Below the pieces are notes generated by a model. It saw only the letters and a program-made list of their open reading frames with translations, was not told the DNA's origin and made no database searches. Source: an uncultured Cocleimonas sp. (GTDB taxonomy: Bacteria; Pseudomonadota; Gammaproteobacteria; Thiotrichales; Thiotrichaceae). Taken from it: a DNA stretch of 5,407 bases. Below, in pieces: positions 1-5,407 of the stretch. The stretch covers positions 1-5,407 of the forward strand of contig CALJIH010000168.1 in NCBI GenBank assembly GCA_937974135.1. Reading direction: 5' to 3'. The first letter of the stretch is position 1. Each line of letters begins with the position of its first letter. The position numbers and the translations under genes are program-made.

Positions 1-1935
1 AACTGATAGTAATACATTCACGCTCGAACAATTGATTGGTGACTGATTAGTATTTGCTACATTCCAAAATATTGGATAGGTACTACCACGTGTATAAAAT
101 GCTCTAGGGTAATTCAAGGCAAAACGGCTTCCAGTTCGAACCACCTTCACTAACATCTCATCACTTATCGCAGCATTAAACCCATCTTGTGCGACGAAAC
201 TCATGGTTAAGTTTCGCTGATAACTAGGTAATGCTTCACCTTTTGCTGGCTGATTATTTAGAATATTCTTTAATGGAGGAAATGTACGTGAATTCGAAGC
301 ATTAGGAATATGTACTCTAAATAAAGCATTATTTCCCTTATCAGATGACTCTGTAGAAGTATCACCAGCATCTAATTGTTCCCAAGCGTAAATTAACGAA
401 TCTCCATCTTCATCGGTTGCTGTTCCGGTTAATTCAAAAGGGGTTCGCGCAGGAATACTATAATCACGTCCTGCATTTGGTTTCGGGAGTTTATTTTGCG
501 AAGACCTAACCACGCCACAACGATTGCCTAGACCAGCGTTGGTATAGTTAGTTATTTGCTTAATACTGCCAATATGATACATCGCATCGGTATTTGACTG
601 GATATTATCCAAACCACAAAAACCCGCGTAAGACATGATAGATGATCCACTACCAGGTTCAAATGCACTGCGTGCTTCACGCGTCTGAGCACTACATGCA
701 CCTTGGGTACTGTTAAACGTATGAGTTGCTCCAAGTTGATGACCAATCTCATGCGCTACAAAGTCTAGATCAAAGCTATCTCCTCTTGGGCTAACGATGC
801 CAGAAACCCCTTTAGCTTTATCTACATTATTACAAACACTGGCGATGGCTGCTAATCCACCACCCTTTGTTGTAAACAAGTGACCGATATCATAATTTGA
901 ATTACCAATAACTGAATCTATAAATTCCTGATTTTGAAAGACTAAATCAATAAGCTTTTCTTCTGTAAAAGGATCCGTATCAGAGTCAGTATTTATTAAT
1001 AAATCGTTATTTTCGACAAGGTTTAGACGTATTCCTAAATCTCGCTCTAGTACTTGATTGACTCGATTTAAAGTTGTAACAATAGCCGCCATTGTGCCAT
1101 TTACACTACCACCAAACTTAGCGCTATATTCACCTGTGGTCGCGATGGCTATTGTGTAATTTTTGAGGCTATCTTGAGACCTAGATGCCACATCACCACT
1201 GACATCATTTTCTCTTGCAAGAATAGGCGGTGATGATTCAAGCCAAGTTTGAATAAAACCATTTTTAGCCAATGCTTCATTCGTTACACCGCAACTATGC
1301 TGTCGATGATCGTCTGATTTTTGCGCACTCTTTTGATAGCTAGCGTAATGAGCTTGATTGTCAGTGGGGTCAATAAAAACGATTTCTCCATCGAACATTT
1401 GGAGCATGGCATGTAGCCCATTTGGGCCAAAGTCAACTTTACCAGAAAATACATCTTTGTTTGGAATTACACTATAAGTATGGATATCTGAATATTTTTT
1501 CGCTAATTTTGGAGGAAGGATAGAATCTTTAACAATGCTTAAATCAATAATTTTTCCATTCGGTAAAGGCAAACTAATCTCATACTCACTGGAATTTACT
1601 AGCGATTTAGCTCTTGTAGATGATGGTGATTTTTCTAGTGAGGGGTTTTCAATACCGGAGGAGTTTAAATTGAGCAAATTGTGTAATAGCTCTTCATTTA
1701 AACTCATTAAATGCGCATTTTCGAATGAGTGATTGTGGGAGGAATGATCTTCATAGTTTGAAGGATCAAAGGTTTTTGCCTGAAAACTTATGGTATCAGT
1801 ACTAGGACGGACTTGTTGCCATAATTCTTCCTGCAGTGTCTCTGCGTTAAGCGCAGAAGTAAAACTTAAAAACAAACTTACCAGTAAACAGCTAAAATAG
1901 CATTTAGCCGCAGAAAAACGCATCCTGCTTGTCAT
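1..1935 (-). CDS. Secreted reprolysin-like zinc metalloprotease (metzincin), C-terminus cut by window edge
   Basis: The 645 visible codons encode an exported zinc endopeptidase. Residues 1-31 form a signal peptide: basic start (Arg4, Arg6, Lys11), hydrophobic core, likely cleavage after ALNA. Residues 32 to about 255 look like a propeptide, with a His-rich patch near 64-75 and a SCGV motif (Cys215) that might act as a cysteine switch. The catalytic domain (about 258-476) begins near YTIAIATTGEYS and contains HEIGHQLGATH at 395-405: zinc ligands His395, His399 and His405, catalytic Glu396. The Met-turn SIMSYAG follows (Met434), as in Reprolysin_4-type proteases. Cys368, Cys414, Cys440 and Cys473 could form disulfides. 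Residues about 484-600 resemble an Ig/PKD-like fold (TGTATDEDGDSLIYAWEQ), then a FWNVANT...SPINC...VNVLLS segment typical of these proteins starts and is cut off. ATG codons at 1950, 1947 and 1923 are also in frame; 1935 was chosen for the signal peptide and a GGA seven bases upstream. Extracellular protein digestion is inferred. Confidence 0.92.
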   Translation of the reverse strand, partial: MTSRMRFSAAKCYFSCLLVSLFLSFTSALNAETLQEELWQQVRPSTDTISFQAKTFDPSNYEDHSSHNHSFENAHLMSLNEELLHNLLNLNSSGIENPSLEKSPSSTRAKSLVNSSEYEISLPLPNGKIIDLSIVKDSILPPKLAKKYSDIHTYSVIPNKDVFSGKVDFGPNGLHAMLQMFDGEIVFIDPTDNQAHYASYQKSAQKSDDHRQHSCGVTNEALAKNGFIQTWLESSPPILARENDVSGDVASRSQDSLKNYTIAIATTGEYSAKFGGSVNGTMAAIVTTLNRVNQVLERDLGIRLNLVENNDLLINTDSDTDPFTEEKLIDLVFQNQEFIDSVIGNSNYDIGHLFTTKGGGLAAIASVCNNVDKAKGVSGIVSPRGDSFDLDFVAHEIGHQLGATHTFNSTQGACSAQTREARSAFEPGSGSSIMSYAGFCGLDNIQSNTDAMYHIGSIKQITNYTNAGLGNRCGVVRSSQNKLPKPNAGRDYSIPARTPFELTGTATDEDGDSLIYAWEQLDAGDTSTESSDKGNNALFRVHIPNASNSRTFPPLKNILNNQPAKGEALPSYQRNLTMSFVAQDGFNAAISDEMLVKVVRTGSRFALNYPRAFYTRGSTYPIFWNVANTNQSPINCSSVNVLLSV

Positions 1936-1965
1936 ATCCAATTCCATCATCCTTGATCGAGTGGG

Positions 1966-1982
1966 TTAATCTTTGATTAATC
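1966..1982. promoter_or_regulatory. Inverted repeat upstream of protease gene, possible operator
   Basis: TTAATC and GATTAA arms separated by TTT form a perfect inverted repeat. The right arm is also part of an overlapping palindrome, GATTAATC (1975-1982). It lies about 30 bases upstream of the protease start, inside the probable 5' leader. The symmetry is seen directly. A regulator-binding role is only a guess, because short AT-rich palindromes also occur by chance. Confidence 0.25.
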
Positions 1983-2090
1983 ATTCGTATCAAGACAGCA
2001 CTGCTGGCATCAGTAGTAGTATTTTTTGGATAACACACTGAACCTTGTTCTTTATCCTTAATTTAGAACCCTTCGTCCTGTGTAATATTC

Positions 2091-2120
2091 GTTATACTTT
2101 GCTCATTATTGAAAGAACAA
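2091..2120 (-). promoter_or_regulatory. Candidate sigma70 promoter for the protease gene
   Basis: Read on the minus strand, TTGTTC (2115-2120) and TATAAC (2091-2096) are separated by 18 bases. The -10 box matches consensus at five of six positions; the -35 box matches at three. Transcription from here would leave a leader of roughly 150 bases before the protease start. No better promoter was found closer to the gene, but the region is AT-rich and such matches are common. Confidence 0.35.
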
Positions 2121-2130
2121 TTGCCTGAAA

Positions 2131-2389
2131 ATGGCAACTAAGCACGAAATCATTGGCGAAGAATAAATGCAATCTGCTTCTGAGCTATCAGTATAGGCAA
2201 TGAAATTTATGGCGAATCGCAAAGATGTTTGGGAGCAATCTTTCGTCCTTAATACCCAACGAACGAATCAGAGCAGTCCGAAGTTACAAAGCGATGACAT
2301 TGCCGTGCAAAGATATGTGCGGTGATGACATGTTCACTCTGGATAAGATCACTCTTCATTTTGTTAGCCGCCATCATCACTAACCCTAA
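2131..2389. other. Intergenic stretch without a recognisable gene, possibly decayed coding DNA
   Basis: Between the protease leader and the HAD remnant I recognise no intact gene. The plus frame from ATG 2131 to TGA 2323 is interrupted only by TAA at 2164 and TAG at 2194. Its last open part, 2200-2325, could encode 41 residues starting MKFMANRKDVWEQSF. The composition looks protein-like, but I recognise no family, and the ribosome binding site (AGG only two bases before ATG 2200) is poor. It may be the remains of a gene lost together with the neighbouring HAD remnant, or simply noncoding DNA. No RNA gene or mobile-element end was recognised. Confidence 0.35.
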
Positions 2390-2700
2390 ATCATTGACTT
2401 ACATACCAAAGCTAAAACAGATTTTGGTGAACCTATCGACGGTGCGGTGGATTTTATCTATGAATTATCAGCGTTTGCAGACATTATTATTTTAACTGTA
2501 CATTTCTCATCCGCTAAAATAAAAAAATCGATGCTATAGAAGCTTCGATAAAAACATGGCTGGATAAACACAAATTTAGCTACAAAGAAATCTGGAGAAA
2601 ATCAACCAAGCCACCTGCACTTGCGTATATTGCTGATAATGGGGTGTATTGTTGTTTCGCGAAAGAGGATATAGGTGGGTTTAAAACTGTTGTAACTTAA
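2390..2700 (+). pseudogene. Frameshifted remnant of a small HAD-like hydrolase
   Basis: Two consecutive plus-strand frames together give a continuous protein-like sequence. The first (2390-2536, stop TAG 2537) reads FGEPIDGAVDFIYELSAF then ADIIILTVHF. The second (from about 2527 to TAA 2700) reads WLDKHKFSYKEIW then KPPALAYIADNGVYC. From memory this order matches short HAD-superfamily proteins, where a GxxEFLxxLxxxAxIxIxT segment is followed by a WLDKHxxPYDEIW segment and a KPxAxAYIDDRA motif. The frames meet at the A7 run 2521-2527. The expected N-terminal DxDGT nucleophile motif is absent: the matching place reads IIDLHTKA just after a TAA stop at 2387, and no credible start codon exists. 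The second acidic motif is also altered (AYIADNG rather than AYIDDRA). It is therefore most likely dead. The HAD assignment rests on recalled family patterns. Confidence 0.68.
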
Positions 2701-2720
2701 AGTAAAAGTTTAAAACAGCA

Positions 2721-2744
2721 TAAAAGTAGGGGGGTGTCTTTTTT
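2721..2744 (+). repeat. 24-bp G-rich repeat, copy 1 (inverted relative to 4015-4038)
   Basis: This copy contains GTAGGGGGGTGTC flanked by TAAAA on the left and a T run on the right. All 24 bases equal the reverse complement of 4015-4038. Similarity continues imperfectly outward (TAAAACAGCA before it, TGTTTAA after it), giving a unit of about 42 bases. It sits in the convergent gap between the HAD remnant and the HIT gene. The GTAG start recalls the GTAG/GGAG tetranucleotide of REP elements mobilised by RAYT transposases, but I see no clear palindromic stem next to it. The T run suggests a terminator, yet no GC-rich hairpin precedes it. Confidence 0.85.
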
Positions 2745-2771
2745 TGTGTTTAATATGAAATAAATCAACCA

Positions 2772-3194
2772 TCAGTCTTTAGTTGATTTAGCACCATGCA
2801 CATACTGCGATTTCTTCGGCAACACCCAACGCACACCTCCTTTAGGGTTTTCAACATCCCCCTTGTAGCGCGGAATAATATGAATGTGTAAATGAAACAC
2901 GCTTTGACCTGCATATAACCCATTATTATTGCCAATATTGTAGGCATCAGGCTTGTATTTTTTATCAAGAATTTCTTTGGCTTTTAAAATTAACTCACGA
3001 AAATCACGATTCTCTGCTTCCGTACATTCAAAATAACTTGGCATATGCCTTTTAGGAATAACCAAACAATGACCATCGCTTACAGGATAGGTATCTGTGA
3101 CTAATAAAGCATGTTCCGTTTCGGCCAAAATTTCTTTTTGTTTTGGATAACAAAACAAACACGGATTATTAAGATCTCTTTTCTTTTCAGCCAT
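2772..3194 (-). CDS. HIT-family nucleotide hydrolase (Ap4A hydrolase-like)
   Basis: This complete 140-residue protein belongs to the histidine triad superfamily, cytoplasmic enzymes that hydrolyse dinucleoside polyphosphates or nucleotide phosphoramidates. The triad HLHIHIIPR (residues 101-109) supplies His101, His103 and the probable nucleophile His105. It is preceded by GQSV and followed by RYKGDVENPKGGVRWVLP, a tail typical of bacterial Ap4A-hydrolase-like HIT proteins. The N-terminal CLFC (Cys12, Cys15) with HCLVIPKRH (residues 42-50) resembles the structural zinc site of many members. Length is normal for a single-domain HIT protein. The start lies 2 nt after the stop of the upstream NTF2-like gene and has no good Shine-Dalgarno sequence, so translational coupling is likely. 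Family assignment is firm; the exact substrate is not deducible here. Confidence 0.94.
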   Translation of the reverse strand: MAEKKRDLNNPCLFCYPKQKEILAETEHALLVTDTYPVSDGHCLVIPKRHMPSYFECTEAENRDFRELILKAKEILDKKYKPDAYNIGNNNGLYAGQSVFHLHIHIIPRYKGDVENPKGGVRWVLPKKSQYVHGAKSTKD

Positions 3195-3196
3195 AA

Positions 3197-3730
3197 TTAA
3201 TGTGGCATCAACCCAACGTGACGTATTTCATCGCCCGTCATTACACGTTCTTGAATCACTCGCCACACACCGTCGTTTTCTCGTTCAATAAGTATTTCCA
3301 CACCCTGTGTTTTCTTAGTACCATCATTCACATGAATACTTTCCAGTGTTTTAAACATGATTTGTTTTTCGTTTTGTGCGTTTAGTTTCAAGCCTTCATA
3401 GGTCACTTTTTCTAGGGTTCCTTCCTCGAAATCTTTTTTCGCGGCACGCGCCCAATCGTCATAACTAATACTGTCAAAACCTGGCACACCCGTGACTCTG
3501 ACTCTCTCTGAAATCAAATTAAAATGTGCGTCAAAATCTTTATTGCTTGCAGTTAATGCAGAAGCATCTAGCCATTCTTGCGCTATTTTTTCAGCCGCTG
3601 CCTTTTCACTTTGGATGGCTTCTTCTTTTATTATTTGGACTTTCTTTGATGCTTCCTGAACATGTTCTTGTGCCGACTCTTTCGACACTAAATGCACAAT
3701 ATTTTCAGGCGGTTTGTTTTTATCTGACAT
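3197..3730 (-). CDS. Conserved hypothetical protein, probable NTF2/SnoaL-like domain
   Basis: This 177-residue protein has no signal peptide or membrane segment and is probably cytoplasmic. Residues 13-54 are rich in Lys, Glu, Gln and Ala and look like a long charged helix or coiled coil. From about residue 50 to 165 the pattern suggests an NTF2-like cone fold: an initial helix (AQEWLDASALTASNKDFDAHF), a middle part with VTGVPGFDSISYDDWARA (residues 79-96), then alternating strands ending in GVWRVIQERVM (residues 154-164). Such folds serve as small enzymes or binding modules, so no activity can be named. I do not recognise a specific family. It is the first gene of a tight pair with the HIT hydrolase 2 nt downstream, so the two are almost certainly co-transcribed. 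The ribosome binding site before ATG 3730 is weak. Confidence 0.85.
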   Translation of the reverse strand: MSDKNKPPENIVHLVSKESAQEHVQEASKKVQIIKEEAIQSEKAAAEKIAQEWLDASALTASNKDFDAHFNLISERVRVTGVPGFDSISYDDWARAAKKDFEEGTLEKVTYEGLKLNAQNEKQIMFKTLESIHVNDGTKKTQGVEILIERENDGVWRVIQERVMTGDEIRHVGLMPH

Positions 3731-3768
3731 GATTAAGAATTATCCAAAGTATTAAAATGTATAGTGTG

Positions 3769-3796
3769 ATTCTAACGAGTTCTACGATAAAACCAA
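3769..3796 (-). promoter_or_regulatory. Candidate promoter of the NTF2-like/HIT operon
   Basis: On the minus strand TTGGTT (3791-3796) and TAGAAT (3769-3774) are 16 bases apart. The -10 box matches consensus at five of six positions; the -35 box is weak. It would start transcription about 30 bases before ATG 3730. TATACA nearby (minus strand, just downstream) is an alternative -10 without a well-placed -35. Confidence 0.33.
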
Positions 3797-3800
3797 CCAA

Positions 3801-4014
3801 TTGATTCTGTTATATAATATTAAAAAATCGGACTATTTATGGCAAAAACACCCACTTTTAACCATAGAAAAACAGCTTCATAGCACTATTTATAATGCCA
3901 ACCACAATAGGCTATGCGATACAGTTTCTATAAAGACAATTGCATTGGCAAAAAATACTCGTTAATTACATCAGTAGATGATGAAAAAATGCGAAAAACT
4001 TGTTTAAATACAAT
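3801..4014. other. AT-rich intergenic DNA with one doubtful small ORF
   Basis: No recognised gene lies between the operon promoter and the second repeat copy. A plus-strand ORF of 41 codons runs from ATG 3914 to TAG 4037-4039 (start MRYSFYKDNCIGKKYS), with AGG three bases before the start. Its codons look plausible but it resembles nothing I know, and its last codons and stop are made by the 24-bp repeat, so it may be fortuitous. Nothing else stands out. Confidence 0.3.
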
Positions 4015-4038
4015 AAAAAAGACACCCCCCTACTTTTA
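4015..4038 (-). repeat. 24-bp G-rich repeat, copy 2 (inverted relative to 2721-2744)
   Basis: The minus strand reads exactly as copy 1: TAAAA, GTAGGGGGGTGTC, then six T. On the strand of the GcvT-like gene it lies about 72 bases past the stop codon at 4111, so both copies occupy the same place relative to a coding end: just 3' of a gene on the same strand, T run last. Flanking similarity (TAAAACTGC before, TGTATTTAA after) extends the unit to about 42 bases. A terminator-like or REP-like role is inferred; no strong hairpin is visible. Confidence 0.85.
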
Positions 4039-4110
4039 GCAGTTTTATCTCCCTTTGGCTCAGTGTCACTGTGTTGCTTCGATGTTTCACTAACGCTCAG
4101 CAGAGCATTT

Positions 4111-5295
4111 TCATATGCGCTCAGGAATGTATTCTTTGATACCACGTTGAATTTCGCCAGCTTTGTCGTATAAAGGCAAATCTGCCAGCTGGCCTTTGTG
4201 CATTTCACCGTCAGTACACCCAATCATTATACTTGTGCCTGCGGTATTTCCTGATTCATTCATTAAGGCGATGCCAATGCCGTGTTTTAAAAACGGTGAC
4301 ATTGCGCCAGCGGTTACTTTACCCACAGTTTCGCCATTGACTTGAATCACTGCACCAATGTGTGGCTCTGCATCACAAGTGACTCCCGTCAATCGAGGTT
4401 CACGTGATGCATTTTGTAATGCGGCTTTACCGATAAAGTCGCCTTTATCTTCATCCACAAAGATACCAAAACCAACATCATAAGGCGTTGTGGTTTTATC
4501 AAAGTCTGCTCCCGCATTTAAGATGCCTGCTTCTATTCTGCGAATATGCATCGCATCTAAACCAAATATACTCATACCAAACGGTTTACCGACTTCTTCC
4601 AAATGCTTCCATAATGCATCAGCATCATGGTGTGGCTCGGTATAAAACTCCCAACCTAATTCATTGGTATAACCTGTACGCGTAATCACTACTTCTTGGC
4701 CACCCAGTTTAACTTTTCGCATGGCGAAATAACCAAAAGGATCTGGCATACCATCATCACAAGCTGCATCTAATATTTTTAGTGAGTTTGGTCCTTGTAC
4801 TTGCGATACATAAATTTCTGGATCAGTAATTTCAACATCCATTCCAACTGCATGTGCTCTTGCCCAGCTATAAAAGTCACCATCTGCTTGTGCGTACCAG
4901 AATGTATCTTCTGTCAATCGAAGTAAAATACCATCGACCAAGATACCTCCATCTTCGTAACAGGCGATACCGTAACCGCAACGTCCAGGGTTTAGTTTTG
5001 TAATGTCTTTGGTAAAAAGCTTATCCATCAATTTTTCTGCATCAGGCCCTTTAAACTGCAATGGGAATTCACCTGTGTGTAACACCGCAGCTTTTTGGCG
5101 TAATTGCCAATAACCATCTTCAGTCGATAATTTATCAAAACAACAGGCCATTAAACGACGGTTATACACACAATAATGCGGTCCAAAGGGACGCTCAACC
5201 TCGTGATAAGGGTGTCGTGAAAGAGAGAAATCCCAACCCGAACCAGGAATGGTTGATACTAAATCACGTGTTTTTCCGTCGCTTGAACCAAGCAT
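4111..5295 (-). CDS. GcvT-superfamily folate-dependent aminomethyl/methyltransferase (GcvT/DmdA-like)
   Basis: This complete 394-residue protein has the layout of tetrahydrofolate-dependent GcvT-family enzymes, which move one-carbon groups from a substrate to folate in the cytoplasm. The GCV_T domain spans about 45-290: FKGPDAEKL (81-89), EDGGILVDGILL (114-125) with Asp121 at the position of the conserved catalytic/folate Asp, VQGPNS (166-171), RTGYTNELGWEFY (206-218) and RRIEAG (252-257). The GCV_T C-terminal barrel follows at about 295-380. It differs from classical glycine cleavage T protein: the first 45 residues (STIPGSGWDFS, then HYCVYNRR) are unlike GcvT, and residues 134-140 read YAQADGD, closer to the ADSD segment I recall from DMSP demethylase DmdA. 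No gcvH or gcvP is adjacent. A demethylase or other C1-transfer role outside glycine cleavage is an inference; the substrate is unknown. The start is supported by a strong ribosome binding site. Confidence 0.9.
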   Translation of the reverse strand: MLGSSDGKTRDLVSTIPGSGWDFSLSRHPYHEVERPFGPHYCVYNRRLMACCFDKLSTEDGYWQLRQKAAVLHTGEFPLQFKGPDAEKLMDKLFTKDITKLNPGRCGYGIACYEDGGILVDGILLRLTEDTFWYAQADGDFYSWARAHAVGMDVEITDPEIYVSQVQGPNSLKILDAACDDGMPDPFGYFAMRKVKLGGQEVVITRTGYTNELGWEFYTEPHHDADALWKHLEEVGKPFGMSIFGLDAMHIRRIEAGILNAGADFDKTTTPYDVGFGIFVDEDKGDFIGKAALQNASREPRLTGVTCDAEPHIGAVIQVNGETVGKVTAGAMSPFLKHGIGIALMNESGNTAGTSIMIGCTDGEMHKGQLADLPLYDKAGEIQRGIKEYIPERI

Positions 5296-5300
5296 ATTGA

Positions 5301-5306
5301 TCTCCT
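5301..5306 (-). promoter_or_regulatory. Strong ribosome binding site of the GcvT-like gene
   Basis: The minus strand reads AGGAGA five bases before ATG 5295. It is the best Shine-Dalgarno sequence in the window and fixes the start codon. Confidence 0.85.
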
Positions 5307-5366
5307 AATTAGTGTGTTTAATGCAATAACTATAGAATAGCATCAAACAAATTACTTCAACTATTG

Positions 5367-5378
5367 ACAATTAATTGT
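5367..5378. promoter_or_regulatory. 12-bp perfect palindrome over the GcvT-like promoter, possible operator
   Basis: ACAATTAATTGT is a perfect palindrome and overlaps the proposed -10 box. A regulator bound here would cover the promoter core. The symmetry is seen directly; the function is inferred, and an AT-rich 12-mer could be accidental. Confidence 0.35.
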
Positions 5379-5400
5379 ATTTTTATCAAGTTAATGTCAA
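5374..5400 (-). promoter_or_regulatory. Probable sigma70 promoter of the GcvT-like gene
   Basis: On the minus strand a perfect TTGACA (5395-5400) is followed after 15 bases by TACAAT (5374-5379), five of six matches to the -10 consensus. The spacing is slightly short. The expected leader is about 70 bases. A second TTGACA on the plus strand (5364-5369) and TATAAAT at the right edge hint at divergent transcription out of the window, which cannot be judged from here. Confidence 0.5.
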
Positions 5401-5407
5401 TATAAAT

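Noticed and set aside
2121..2137. Small hairpin TTGCC / GGCAA with a 7-base loop
   Set aside because: A five-pair stem with no T run and no clear gene end next to it is too weak to call.
2687..2718. Imperfect inverted repeat CTGTTGTAACTT / AAGTTTAAAACAG as a terminator of the HAD remnant
   Set aside because: The stem is AT-rich with a mismatch and a bulge, and no T run follows it directly.
2765..2968. 67-codon minus-strand ORF
   Set aside because: It is an alternative frame inside the HIT gene, whose catalytic triad is encoded in the other frame.
2711..4049. The inverted repeats as ends of a transposon carrying the HIT operon
   Set aside because: No transposase lies between them, the enclosed genes look like ordinary housekeeping genes, and the bases just outside the two copies show no target-site duplication.
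4061..4071. Palindrome CAGTGTCACTG after the GcvT-like gene
   Set aside because: It has only a one-base centre so it cannot form a hairpin loop, and at 11 bases without a paired site it is easily chance.
4091..4110. GCTC-TGCT-GAGC hairpin just after the GcvT-like stop as a terminator
   Set aside because: The stem is short and no T run follows on the minus strand.
3966..4223. 85-codon minus-strand ORF overlapping the 3' end of the GcvT-like gene
   Set aside because: Most of it lies in another frame of the conserved GcvT-like coding region or across the repeat; it resembles no protein family and lacks a ribosome binding site.
5061..5300. 79-codon plus-strand ORF
   Set aside because: It is antisense to the conserved N-terminal half of the GcvT-like gene and has no protein-like motifs.

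Overview
The window reads as AT-rich bacterial chromosome, most likely a marine-type gammaproteobacterium. That placement is an inference from the overall style of the proteins (a secreted reprolysin-like protease, a HIT-family hydrolase of the Ap4A-hydrolase type, a stand-alone GcvT/DmdA-like folate enzyme); there is no rRNA, tRNA or other marker gene here to fix the taxonomy. I saw no CRISPR array, complete insertion sequence, tRNA or phage structural gene.

Layout from left to right. 1-1935 (minus, cut by the left edge) encodes a secreted metzincin zinc protease with signal peptide, propeptide, HExxHxxGxxH catalytic domain and Ig/PKD-like C-terminal region. About 1936-2389 has no convincing gene, only a candidate protease promoter and decayed-looking DNA. 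2390-2700 (plus) is a frameshifted remnant of a small HAD-like protein whose two reading frames meet at an A7 run. 2721-2744 is one copy of a G-rich 24-base repeat. 2772-3194 and 3197-3730 (both minus, 2 nt apart) form a two-gene operon: an upstream NTF2/SnoaL-like protein of unknown function and a downstream HIT-family nucleotide hydrolase. 3731-4110 is mostly intergenic and contains the second, exactly identical but inverted copy of the 24-base repeat (4015-4038). 4111-5295 (minus) is a 394-residue GcvT-superfamily folate-dependent enzyme with a strong ribosome binding site and a plausible sigma70 promoter near the right edge.

The complete genes look like independent transcription units with unrelated jobs: extracellular proteolysis, nucleotide housekeeping plus an unknown partner, and one-carbon metabolism. 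The signals that ordinary gene annotation does not explain are the inverted pair of identical 24-mers bracketing the HIT operon, the slippery-site frameshift in the HAD remnant, and the uncertain substrate of the GcvT-like enzyme. I did not find convincing evidence of a new multi-gene system.
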